DNA of 64,000 nt from positions 49,791 to 113,790 of the forward strand of contig NZ_QWEO01000008.1 in NCBI RefSeq assembly GCF_009936035.1. The letters run 5' to 3'. The DNA comes from Neglectibacter sp. X58. Lineage in GTDB: Bacteria > Bacillota > Clostridia > Oscillospirales > Acutalibacteraceae. Numbering within the stretch: the first letter of the stretch is position 1; every line of letters starts with the position of its first letter. Positions 17,329-24,992 of the stretch are shown here, one piece after another. Both the position numbers and the translations under genes were made by a program. The notes below the pieces were generated by a model. That model did no database searches and was not told the DNA's origin. It saw only the letters and a list, made by a program, of their open reading frames with translations.

Positions 17329-17715
17329 ATGAAATTAAGAAACGGTATTTTTAGCACTGAGCAGTACAACGGTTTTGCCCTGGACATGGACAACATTCAA
17401 GCAGAAAACCCCAGCTTGCGCGGGGATCGAATTGAGCTTACCTATACTGGCAGACTGCCAGCACAGTTTAGGGACTGCGAGAACGCAAGAGTTTCTTTGA
17501 TCGTTAAACCCCGTGATGTCAGGGTTTGCCTTAGAGCTTACAGAGACAAAAAGAATTTGCTTGCCGTTATCGATGCGGAGCCGCCTGAGATTGAGAATCT
17601 ACTTGACCGCTTTTTTGAAACTCCAAACAGCGGCAGCACTGGCCTTGAAAGTTTTTGGTCGGGAGTTTGGTTTGCACATTTTGTGGACTGGAAAGCAGCG
17701 CAGAAGAGCGCATAA
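17329..17715 (+). CDS. Unknown protein, paralogue 1 of tandem pair
   Basis: 128-residue soluble protein, not recognised. Shares across its whole length a pattern with the next gene: YNGFALDM, NPSLRGDRIELTYTGRLP, FRDCENARVSL, DAEPPEIENLLDRFF and GLESFWSGVWFAHFVDWK. No signal peptide or membrane segment. AAGGAG precedes the ATG. The stop codon overlaps the ribosome site of its paralogue, so the two are cotranslated. Conserved Trp/Phe residues near the C-terminus suggest a fold core rather than a catalytic site. Function unknown. Confidence 0.75.
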   Translation: MKLRNGIFSTEQYNGFALDMDNIQAENPSLRGDRIELTYTGRLPAQFRDCENARVSLIVKPRDVRVCLRAYRDKKNLLAVIDAEPPEIENLLDRFFETPNSGSTGLESFWSGVWFAHFVDWKAAQKSA

Positions 17716-17728
17716 AGGAGGGTTAGCT

Positions 17729-18148
17729 ATGGTATTAGTGAACGAGTACGGACAAGAATACGGCGGCTTTGTGCTTGATATAAGCAAAATCAAGGCTGCT
17801 GGGCCAAGCTTGCGTGAAGATAAGGTTGAGCTACCTTACACTGGAAAGCTACCAAAACAGTTTGACGGATGTTCCGTTGCGCGAGTATCTTTGATGGCAA
17901 GGCCGTTTGAAGTGCGTATTTCCTTGAAAGCCGATCGTGGCGATGAGCCGGTATTTGCCAATGTCGATGCAGAACCGAGAGAAGTTAGGGAAATTCTCGA
18001 TCAGCTTTTCAGAACGGCTAACTTTGGGAAAACTGGTTTAGCCCCATTTTGGGAGGGGACATGGGCGGCACACTATGCGGACTGGAAGGTAGTACTGCGC
18101 GAGATCGCAAGAACGGAGCCTACCAGCGAGGCCGTAAACAAACCCTAG
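17729..18148 (+). CDS. Unknown protein, paralogue 2 of tandem pair
   Basis: 139-residue homologue of the preceding gene (roughly half of positions identical by eye): YGGFVLDI, GPSLREDKVELPYTGKLP, FDGCSVARVSL, DAEPREVREILDQLF and GLAPFWEGTWAAHYADWK. An extra tail of about 20 residues is unique. AAAGGAGG at 17714-17721 fixes the ATG at 17729; the frame is open farther upstream inside its neighbour. The pair looks like an old duplication kept as two diverged subunits, perhaps a heterodimer (inference). A terminator follows. Confidence 0.75.
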   Translation: MVLVNEYGQEYGGFVLDISKIKAAGPSLREDKVELPYTGKLPKQFDGCSVARVSLMARPFEVRISLKADRGDEPVFANVDAEPREVREILDQLFRTANFGKTGLAPFWEGTWAAHYADWKVVLREIARTEPTSEAVNKP

Positions 18149-18172
18149 TGGAAAGCTAGTTTATATATAGGG

Positions 18173-18204
18173 AAGCCCTGGCATTGCGCTGGGGCTTTTT
18201 TATT
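18173..18204 (+). terminator. Terminator of the paralogue pair
   Basis: Stem AGCCC/GGGCT extended through wobble pairs, then TTTTTTATTT. The following 230 bp to 18437 holds nothing recognisable. Confidence 0.7.
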
Positions 18205-18437
18205 TAGCACAAGAAGCGGCGGGCGGTAGTTGCCCTATACAAGCCAAGGGGGGTACAAAACATTTTCAAAGATTTCCTTTTACCGGGATGTGCCCTCAGT
18301 AGGTCAGTATTCACGCCTTGAAATTTTACATAAAATGTTGAAGTATTTGCCCCTAGAATCGATTATACAGGCTTAAAGGTATTGGGACACGTTTAATCTT
18401 GTAAAAGCCGACACAGAGCTTTTTAGGGCTTGTAATG

Positions 18438-18614
18438 CTATTTGTTTTGGGTGTCCGCCATATTATCTAATGCAAACTGGATCATCTGATTGATAAGCTC
18501 GTTTCGGCTTATGCCAAAAGCGGCGGCTTTGGAATCGACTTCTTGTAGCAGATCAACAGCTATGCGCATACTGATAACTTCTTTTTCCAGACGCCTGGGA
18601 ATAAAAGTTGGCAT
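18438..18614 (-). CDS. Ribbon-helix-helix (CopG/Arc-like) regulator
   Basis: 58-residue DNA-binding protein. A short beta strand (KEVISMRIAVD) is followed by two helices (LLQEVDSKAAAFG and SRNELINQMIQFALDNM), the RHH plan. The ATG at 18614 has GGGAGGG about 9 nt before it, so I prefer it to an upstream Met. It is divergent from the lipoprotein gene; between them lie overlapping promoters and a 30-bp palindrome, its probable operator. RHH proteins of this size act as dimers and often repress themselves. It could also be an antitoxin, but no toxin-like gene is adjacent. Confidence 0.75.
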   Translation of the reverse strand: MPTFIPRRLEKEVISMRIAVDLLQEVDSKAAAFGISRNELINQMIQFALDNMADTQNK

Positions 18615-18631
18615 AAGTATCGCCCTCCCTC

Positions 18632-18660
18632 TTGACATAGTATAGCCTGTCTGTTATACT
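18632..18660 (+). promoter_or_regulatory. Consensus promoter of the lipoprotein gene
   Basis: TTGACA (18632-18637), 17 bp, TATACT (18655-18660). On the other strand TATACT at 18644-18639 could serve the divergent regulator, so the promoters overlap. Confidence 0.75.
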
Positions 18661-18667
18661 GATTCTA

Positions 18668-18697
18668 TATTCCAAATTCGATATCGAAATTAGAATA
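18668..18697. promoter_or_regulatory. 30-bp palindrome, candidate RHH operator
   Basis: 13 of 15 base pairs match around a perfect 12-bp core TTCGATATCGAA (18677-18688). It lies at about +1 to +30 of the lipoprotein promoter and upstream of the regulator's -10. Confidence 0.6.
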
Positions 18698-18723
18698 CGG
18701 AAATCGCTTGGAGGGATTGGACG

Positions 18724-19329
18724 ATGAAAAGGGTACTTGTACTGATGTTGACAGTTATGGTTGCGTTTTGGCTTACGGGATGTGGAAGCTCGGTTTCACA
18801 AGAAGAACTTGATGCACTGAATAAACAAAACAGTGAGCTGCAAGAACAGATTGATGCACTAGAATCGAGATTATCAGCAACACCAACGCCATCGCCCCTA
18901 GTTCAAGAAGGTTATAACAATTTTGTTCAGAGATATAATGAATACATTGGTGAAGCTGATACTCCGGACAAAATCGAGATGTTATCGGAAGACAATAACT
19001 CTTTTCAGCCAACAACATGGACAAAGGCAACTATATGTTTTAACGAAGATGGGACTTTAGACAACGTGCTTTTTGCAGCTGAACCAGATACAGCAGTGGA
19101 AGACATTGCATATTTTTTCAAAACAGTGAACGCAATGACGGTTGTAGCTTATGGGATAGACGAAAGCATGACAGAAAATCAAAGTGTGGATTTCAGAATG
19201 GATATCATGCAGAATTATTTTTTTGATGATCAAGCCCTCAAAAGTACTTACGAAACGAGATTAAACCAATTCAATTATAGCTTTTTCATTTTATCGGGTA
19301 ACGTGTGCATGAGTATTGAGGTGGCGTGA
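18724..19329 (+). CDS. Predicted lipoprotein with coiled coil, unknown function
   Basis: 201-residue lipoprotein. The signal peptide ends in the lipobox LTGC (Cys about residue 20), followed by a coiled coil (SQEELDALNKQNSELQEQID, about 25-50), a Thr/Pro/Ser spacer, and an unrecognised domain. GGAGG precedes the ATG. It is controlled by a consensus promoter with a palindromic operator and faces an RHH regulator. An element-encoded surface lipoprotein might act in entry exclusion or superinfection protection; this is inference only. Confidence 0.75.
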   Translation: MKRVLVLMLTVMVAFWLTGCGSSVSQEELDALNKQNSELQEQIDALESRLSATPTPSPLVQEGYNNFVQRYNEYIGEADTPDKIEMLSEDNNSFQPTTWTKATICFNEDGTLDNVLFAAEPDTAVEDIAYFFKTVNAMTVVAYGIDESMTENQSVDFRMDIMQNYFFDDQALKSTYETRLNQFNYSFFILSGNVCMSIEVA

Positions 19330-19717
19330 ATTTCTGGTGATGCTGGTGTATATATGCTGCACACATGGCTTTTGTACAGAGAATCACCGAACCCGAATAA
19401 AAGACACTTTATCGCACTAAAGTAAAGGCGTTATGCTGTTGATTAACTTAGGTTTTGCGAACTGCCACCGAACCACTATTTTATGAGAGTTTTTAACCCC
19501 ATTCCCGCCGCTTTTCTTTTGGAGTTCGATATACTGCTTTTAGAGATATCATCATAACCTATACAAAAAAATACAGAAGTATAGTGTAATCTGAAGTACT
19601 TACCGCCGTTTCCCATAAACAAAGAAAAAATTTTCTCTCAAAGTTAGCAAAACCCCTTGATTTTCTGTAATATAAGCAGAGCCGTAAGGCTACTTATAGA
19701 AGTGGAGGTTTTCATAA
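19330..19717. other. Non-coding AT-rich spacer
   Basis: 388 bp without a credible reading frame. The only marked sequence is AAAACCCCTTGA at about 19651-19660, which also occurs in the -35 region of the serine recombinase promoter (24071-24081); here no properly spaced -10 was found. Confidence 0.5.
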
Positions 19718-20053
19718 ATGAGCAAGGATTACACTCCGGAGGAGATTGCAGAAATGCACGACCGCAACGAGAACTTTATAGGTAAACGAGCAGACTTTGA
19801 GAAAGTACGCCTGTACTACAAAATCAGGGCAGAGTTAGAGCGGCTGGATGGATGCACAGTAGGCGGCTATGAGCCTAACCCACATGAACAGAACGCCTTA
19901 CTTTGGCTGGATATGCCCGACTTAATCATGATGGACGGTGAAGCGGCTGGGAGGCTTGCAAGGGCTATTAGCATGGCAGACCGTTTGAGCATTAGCGCAA
20001 GCGGCGGGAAAGTGCGCTTTGCTTTCGGAGTTGAAAGGGTTTGGAAAGATTGA
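19718..20053 (+). CDS. Unknown small acidic protein
   Basis: 111-residue soluble protein, not recognised. It begins with a helical charged stretch (YTPEEIAEMHDRNENFIGKR) and has a hydrophobic segment LLWLDMPDLIMMDGEAAG. TGGAGG lies before the ATG at good spacing. No signal peptide. It lies ahead of the helicase gene but a separate promoter lies between them. Function unknown. Confidence 0.65.
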   Translation: MSKDYTPEEIAEMHDRNENFIGKRADFEKVRLYYKIRAELERLDGCTVGGYEPNPHEQNALLWLDMPDLIMMDGEAAGRLARAISMADRLSISASGGKVRFAFGVERVWKD

Positions 20054-20221
20054 ATTACCCCCTTGACAAAGGGCGGTAAAGATAGTATCATAATGGAACA
20101 AGTGAATAAGATGCGTTCCGGAAAAGGGGACGCTTACAGCAAACAAGTCGAGCATTGGAAAGGCTACCATTACTAGCCTAACATTGTTGCGGCATTTTTT
20201 ATTTTAAAGGAGTGCAAGCGT
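20054..20221 (+). promoter_or_regulatory. Promoter and leader of the helicase gene
   Basis: TTGACA (20063-20068), 17 bp, TATCAT (20086-20091). The leader of about 120 nt contains a short hairpin (AGGCTA/TAGCCT near 20160-20178), a T-rich stretch and the ribosome site AAAGGAG. A 27-codon open frame begins 2 nt after the -10, too close to be translated from its first ATG. Confidence 0.55.
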
Positions 20222-21754
20222 ATGCGATTTAGACTACCACTATACATTAACGGCGAAGAGGATAAACGCTATTTTAGCCATATCCCTGGAAAGCTTAGCG
20301 AATGGCTGAATGAAAATGACATTCAATCATGGACACCCGGCAGTAATACCATTATCTGTAGCGGAACCGGGACAGGAAAAAGTTATTTTGTGCGGAACAA
20401 TTTGCTCGACTTTTACAGAGAACAACATAAGCAAGTGCTATACCTTGTCCCACGAGCGCTATTAAAGGAACAGCTACAAAAAGAAATTGGGGATAGCGAC
20501 ACAATAGCCCTTGCAACTTATCAGAGCCTTGAGGCCGCTATAAAATTTGGTAAGCCTATAACGAAAGATTGGGATATTATCATATGCGATGAAGTCCACT
20601 ATTTCATCAGTGATTCAAGCTTTAGCAAACAAACAGATCTTTCTTTTGACTGGATTGTAGGCCAGGAAAATGCGGTTAAGATTTTTCTCACAGCAACCCC
20701 AGATAGAATTGAAGCGCACCTAGAAGCAAACAAGATACCCTTTACAGAATATTTTGTGCCTATAGCAAACTCTAATATAACCAGCTTAAACTACTTCTCG
20801 CAAGAATCACAATTTGAGATTTTAGCAAATCAGATTATCAAGGATAACAAGAAAGGTATCTTTTTTCTATGGAGCGCACAAAAAGCTTATGAATTACATT
20901 GCAAATATCAGCAAAACAGCTTATTCCTTTGCAGCAAAAGTAATTCGACTTATGCAAAGTGTATGGACGAGGACGCGATAGCGGCTATGATAGCAACAGA
21001 ACATTTTGGCTGTAATCTATTATTCACCACACCAGCACTGGATGTTGGCGTAACTTTCAAGGATTCAGAGTTAAATATTATTGTTATCGATATGCTAGAC
21101 CCCGATGCCGTTATACAAAGCATTGGACGAAAGCGACCGCTGGATATAAGCGATACGGTCAATGTTTACGTGCGCAACTACGGTAACAATCGCATTGCGG
21201 GAGCTAAACGCAAGCTATTAGAGCTAGTAAAGAAAACTGACCAGTTTACCGATGAGGGAGCAGAGAATTATAACGCCGCACATGATAGGAGCAATGACAG
21301 CTTGGGTGTTGTGGTAGATGTTCCTATAGAAATCGATGGCAAGACTTATTTTGAAAAACAGCTTGCGCCTACTAAGGTTGGCTATGCAAAACAAACAATA
21401 GCTGTGTACGATGAGATTATGACACATGAAGATGGCTACAGAGGTTATATCGCTGAACGATTACAGCTCGATAAATATAGCGTTGTCGAAGAAGTTCGGC
21501 ACAAGGAAAGCCTTGCAGGATATCTTGATTCTATAGTGAATAGACCACTGCTGACAAAGCAGGAGAAAGACGCATTTATTCAAAGAATGGATATTCGGCA
21601 AAACCGAAAATTGTCTCGATCATTTGAGAGTATAGAAGGGTGGCTTAAAGGCAGCAGACTGCCTTATAGATTAATAAAGTTTCGTACAAGTCGTATGGAA
21701 AACAACAAGCAAAAATTTTATACTGCATGGGAAGTGGTCATATATCAGGAATGA
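20222..21754 (+). CDS. SF2 DEAD/DEAH-box helicase of the element
   Basis: 510-residue superfamily 2 helicase or translocase. Walker A GTGTGKS is at residues 48-54, the DEVH box about residue 122, motif III TATP follows, then the second RecA-like domain with TTPALDVGVTF and motif VI QSIGRKRP. The C-terminal 150 residues are not recognised. AAAGGAG precedes the ATG. In a small integrative element such an enzyme most likely unwinds the element's own origin; a defence role cannot be excluded. There is no nuclease domain in the chain. Confidence 0.85.
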   Translation: MRFRLPLYINGEEDKRYFSHIPGKLSEWLNENDIQSWTPGSNTIICSGTGTGKSYFVRNNLLDFYREQHKQVLYLVPRALLKEQLQKEIGDSDTIALATYQSLEAAIKFGKPITKDWDIIICDEVHYFISDSSFSKQTDLSFDWIVGQENAVKIFLTATPDRIEAHLEANKIPFTEYFVPIANSNITSLNYFSQESQFEILANQIIKDNKKGIFFLWSAQKAYELHCKYQQNSLFLCSKSNSTYAKCMDEDAIAAMIATEHFGCNLLFTTPALDVGVTFKDSELNIIVIDMLDPDAVIQSIGRKRPLDISDTVNVYVRNYGNNRIAGAKRKLLELVKKTDQFTDEGAENYNAAHDRSNDSLGVVVDVPIEIDGKTYFEKQLAPTKVGYAKQTIAVYDEIMTHEDGYRGYIAERLQLDKYSVVEEVRHKESLAGYLDSIVNRPLLTKQEKDAFIQRMDIRQNRKLSRSFESIEGWLKGSRLPYRLIKFRTSRMENNKQKFYTAWEVVIYQE

Positions 21755-22612
21755 AATATGCAGTTTTGGGCGCAAGGGTTATATTAAAGCCTTGTGCTTG
21801 AAAATGCATGTGGCAACGGAAATTAAGGTAGAATTTTCCTGATATTTATGCAATATTACCAATGGGTTTACGGCTTCCCGCTCTGGGTCAACAGGCGCCT
21901 TTGTTGTGCGCAGTTGCCCCGCCGCTTACTTTTGATAAAGCCCATACACGAAAACCTTTGATTGTATCGCAGTAACATTTGTTCCGCAGAATCAATCTGT
22001 ACCACATCTAAGATTACGTTAGTGTCAAGCCGGGTGTAGCCCCTAAGCGGAACCCGGCGCAGATACGGCAGCATAGATCAGAGAGGATACTTTTCTTTTT
22101 TCTTATGGGATATGCAACTACAGTCTTGCACAAGATTTTAGATGTCGTAGGGAGTAGGAATTGCAAACTAATTTCTACGTAGAGTTTAGCCAGTACCACA
22201 GCCAAGCTTAAATGTGTTACTCATTTCTTTCTTTATATGGGGCAGTTGCAGTTTCTACGCTTGATTTGTTACTATAAAACTCCTAAAATTGAAAACCGAC
22301 TCTCGAAAAACCCAGTATTTATGCGGCTTCCGGGACTTTAGAAATCGCTTTCCCTTAAAGAATAATGTATAGAGCAGAGATCATAGGCGCGGTAGGAGGC
22401 CAAACGGCAGTAAGTCTATTTTGTTAACAGAATGTTCACAATGTATAAACGTAAGTGAGTGTTCTAAGGGTTTCCTTTAGTGCGGAACTCAAAATTGTTA
22501 GGTTTTATGCGGCTTCCCAAAAGCATGATTTAATTTTAGAACTTTTCTCTGTAAAGGAGCGCTGTATTTTTGGCTAGGATTACAGTAGAAATGCAAAAAG
22601 GAGCGATGTAAA
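21755..22612. other. 858-bp non-coding region, candidate origin of the element
   Basis: No credible gene; small minus-strand frames here have no ribosome sites. Contains a 7-bp GC hairpin (22029-22035 with 22052-22058, loop of 16 nt) and three copies of a motif TTTAtgCGGCTTCC: about 21867 (shorter variant), 22318-22331 and 22504-22517. Flanked by the helicase and the 436-aa orphan. Iteron-like repeats plus a hairpin fit a replication or transfer origin (inference). Confidence 0.45.
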
Positions 22613-23923
22613 ATGAAAGAACTATTATTCAAAGAAAGCGGAAGGAAAGTATACTACAACAAAATTTTTTCTTTCGATGATGACTGCGATTGGGTTCTGG
22701 AAGTCGGTAGAACAAAATCACCTGAGAAAGTTATCGGTTATGAATTTGAGGGTTTGTATAGGGTGGATGTGAAAGCCTTTGCAGGTGTTTATACTGGCTT
22801 AGAGCCTGGAGCAGATGGCAAAGTGTACGTTTATGAACTGTTGAAAGCTCATATAGAACAAGTAGGAAAATTTTCATTGATAGGCAATTCTGTAATACCA
22901 TCGCGAATAGATCCAATCTACAAGCTAAGTAACGTACTTTACGCCATATACCAAGAAACAGATTTTAAGAATATCAATGGGATAGAGGTTGACTTAAAAA
23001 GAAAGTACTCCGCTAATATTTCTACCACTGGTGAGTATGCGGAGTATTTGAAAACACATACAGTTTATGAGGTAAACCGAGATAGCCTATATAACACACT
23101 GAGTGCTAGCCCTGACAGTAGCGGAATGATTAGGGTAGTTGATAGCCCAAAAAGAAATTGTATTCAGTTGTGCCACAGATCGGGAAAGATTTTAAACACC
23201 GAATACAACGAAACGCTATGTTACATCTTCAACACAATATCATCATGGGAGCTTACAGATAAAGGCCACTTGAGAGTAAAACTAAACAAAGTGCCTATCT
23301 CTACGGCTGAAATAATTTGCGGGTATCATATGGGCTATCTTTCAGACGCTTTGATTGGTAAAGTGACATCTGAGATCGAAGTTGCACTAGTTGAGATGCA
23401 CAAAAGGTTTTCTGCGGCGGGAATTGAGGCGGATCACTTATCAGAAAACCCACACAACGAGTATGCTTATTTTCTGGCGGCTGTGTCTGGAGGCCTTAAT
23501 ACTTCACTTGGTGCGCGGCGTACTGGAATTATAGCGCCGTACTACTGGTATAATATTCACGATTGGGCGCGGGATAAGGTGCTTGTTGAATGCGGTGTTG
23601 ATGGTACGAGTTATAAAAAATCCTTTTCTTTTAGCGATTTGAGTAATCCTTTAGAAGCAGAAGCGTTTAAGAATTGTTTCAATGCGTTCATGGCGAAAGT
23701 CCAGGAATATGGGTACTATGCTGGGAAAGGCATAAAAGCTAAAAACAATCTTTTGGCGCACTGGACACAGGTTACAGAGTACCGCAAGAATACACCATGT
23801 ACGGCTAAAGATCCGAATAACCCTATGCTGGCGCTTTTGCAAAAACCCCTTGCGGAGTTTGGGCGGTATGCTGGCGAGGATTTTCAAGACATGCCGCAGA
23901 TGCGAACGCAGAGCAACTACTGA
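22613..23923 (+). CDS. Unknown 436-residue protein of the element
   Basis: Not recognised. Soluble, no signal peptide. Preceded by AAAGGAG at good distance. The middle (about residues 275-310) has EADHLSENPHN followed by a conserved-looking LN and RR, faintly like an HNH endonuclease core, but the usual second His is not evident. Tyr and Trp are frequent. Its place between the putative origin region and the serine recombinase suggests a replication initiator, relaxase-like or nuclease function; none can be supported by motifs. A terminator follows at 23988. Confidence 0.7.
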   Translation: MKELLFKESGRKVYYNKIFSFDDDCDWVLEVGRTKSPEKVIGYEFEGLYRVDVKAFAGVYTGLEPGADGKVYVYELLKAHIEQVGKFSLIGNSVIPSRIDPIYKLSNVLYAIYQETDFKNINGIEVDLKRKYSANISTTGEYAEYLKTHTVYEVNRDSLYNTLSASPDSSGMIRVVDSPKRNCIQLCHRSGKILNTEYNETLCYIFNTISSWELTDKGHLRVKLNKVPISTAEIICGYHMGYLSDALIGKVTSEIEVALVEMHKRFSAAGIEADHLSENPHNEYAYFLAAVSGGLNTSLGARRTGIIAPYYWYNIHDWARDKVLVECGVDGTSYKKSFSFSDLSNPLEAEAFKNCFNAFMAKVQEYGYYAGKGIKAKNNLLAHWTQVTEYRKNTPCTAKDPNNPMLALLQKPLAEFGRYAGEDFQDMPQMRTQSNY

Positions 23924-23987
23924 TATTTTTCTTTATGGTAATACTCTTACAAATGTATAGTAGCCCCCTGGTAGATATACTTAGAGG

Positions 23988-24029
23988 GAAGCGGCGGGTA
24001 GGCAATAAACTACTCCCGCTTTTTCTTTG
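23988..24029 (+). terminator. Terminator after the 436-residue gene
   Basis: Stem AGCGGCGGGTAG/CTACTCCCGCT with a one-base bulge, followed by TTTTCTTTG. Confidence 0.65.
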
Positions 24030-24035
24030 TTTGCA

Positions 24036-24052
24036 AAGTATCAAATCTGACG
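24036..24052 (+). repeat. 17-bp direct repeat, copy 1
   Basis: AAGTATCAAATCTGACG, identical to 24109-24125, 73 bp apart, flanking the promoter of the serine recombinase gene. Candidate binding or crossover site for that recombinase. Confidence 0.55.
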
Positions 24053-24077
24053 TTTTTAAGAAATGTATTAAAACCCC

Positions 24078-24106
24078 TTGACTTTAGCACCAGTTTAGGG
24101 TATAAT
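24078..24106 (+). promoter_or_regulatory. Promoter of the serine recombinase gene
   Basis: TTGACT (24078-24083), 17 bp, TATAAT (24101-24106). The expected start point near 24113 falls inside repeat copy 2. Confidence 0.75.
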
Positions 24107-24108
24107 GC

Positions 24109-24125
24109 AAGTATCAAATCTGACG
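24109..24125 (+). repeat. 17-bp direct repeat, copy 2
   Basis: Identical to 24036-24052 and placed on the transcription start of the recombinase gene. Confidence 0.55.
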
Positions 24126-24162
24126 AACGATAAATCAAATACTTTTAGTGGGAGATACAGCA

Positions 24163-24843
24163 ATGAGCATTTACGGTTATGCGAGAATCAGCACGGCAAA
24201 GCAGAGTATTGAACGGCAGATCAGGAATATTGAGCGAGAATACCCCGGTGCTATAATCGTGCAAGAATCCTATACAGGAATAAAATTTGATCGCAAAGAG
24301 TGGAAGAAACTTTTTACAAAAGTCAAAGCGGGTGATATTCTGGTGTTCGACAGCGTGAGCCGCATGAGCCGTAACGCTGAAGAGGGCTTTGCAGTCTATG
24401 AGGAACTTTTTAAGCGTGGTGTGTCTCTTGTGTTTCTAAAGGAACACCATATCGATACAGACACTTACCGTAAGGCGCTTGAAAGCAGTGTGCCTATGAC
24501 GGGGACAGCGGTAGACTGCATTCTGCGAGGCGTGAATCAATACCTGATGGCATTGGCAAAAGAACAGATCAGGCTTGCTTTTGACCAAGCCGAAAAAGAA
24601 GTTGAGGACTTGCACCAGCGCACAAGGGAGGGCATACAGACGGCCCGCCTTAATGGGAAGCAGATAGGCCAGCGGGAAGGAGCTAGGCTGACCACTAAGA
24701 AAAGCCTTGAAATGAAGCCCATCATTTTGCAGCACTGCAAAGACTTTGGCGGGAGCCTGTCGGATATCGAGATAATGAAACTGACAGGGCTTGCGAGAAA
24801 TACGTATTACCGATATAAGGCTGAATTAAAAGCGAATAAATAA
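24163..24843 (+). CDS. Serine recombinase (resolvase/invertase family)
   Basis: 226-residue small serine recombinase. The catalytic domain (residues 2-140) starts SIYGYARISTAKQS with the nucleophile Ser in ARIST and has FDSVSRMSRNAEEGF. A C-terminal helix-turn-helix (about 185-222, with LTGLARNTYYRY) binds the site. ATG at 24163 follows GGGAG by 8 nt; a GTG at 24148 is open but lies in the ribosome site. Its promoter is embraced by two 17-bp repeats. It probably resolves dimers or multimers of the circular element, or inverts a segment; it is the second recombinase of the element. Confidence 0.88.
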   Translation: MSIYGYARISTAKQSIERQIRNIEREYPGAIIVQESYTGIKFDRKEWKKLFTKVKAGDILVFDSVSRMSRNAEEGFAVYEELFKRGVSLVFLKEHHIDTDTYRKALESSVPMTGTAVDCILRGVNQYLMALAKEQIRLAFDQAEKEVEDLHQRTREGIQTARLNGKQIGQREGARLTTKKSLEMKPIILQHCKDFGGSLSDIEIMKLTGLARNTYYRYKAELKANK

Positions 24844-24872
24844 TAACCTCTTGCAAAAATTGATGTATAGGG

Positions 24873-24901
24873 TTGACTTTTTCGCGGCTGGGTGGTATAG
24901 T
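24873..24901 (+). promoter_or_regulatory. Outward promoter at the right end of the element
   Basis: TTGACT (24873-24878), 17 bp, TATAGT (24896-24901), reading to the right over attR. No gene follows in the integrated state. In the circular form it would point through attP at the integrase gene. Confidence 0.55.
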
Positions 24902-24902
24902 A

Positions 24903-24947
24903 AATCAAGTGAAGAATCAAGCGCCAAATGTTTGACTGAATCAAGCG
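24903..24947. promoter_or_regulatory. Candidate integrase arm-type sites, right end
   Basis: AATCAAGTG (24903-24911), AATCAAGCG (24915-24923) and AATCAAGCG (24939-24947), spaced 12 and 24 bp. The same 9-mer appears inverted at 16237-16245. Confidence 0.45.
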
Positions 24948-24992
24948 GCCTGTCTTCAAAAACCCAGTAATTTCAACAGATTTTGCCTAGTC

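Noticed and set aside
18438..18614. Toxin-antitoxin pair around the RHH gene
   Set aside because: The neighbour is a lipoprotein on the other strand with no toxin-like features, and the unknown pair at 17329 is separated by a terminator.
21868..22205. Two 60-70 codon minus-strand frames in the element's non-coding block
   Set aside because: No ribosome sites, low-complexity composition and overlap with the GC hairpin.
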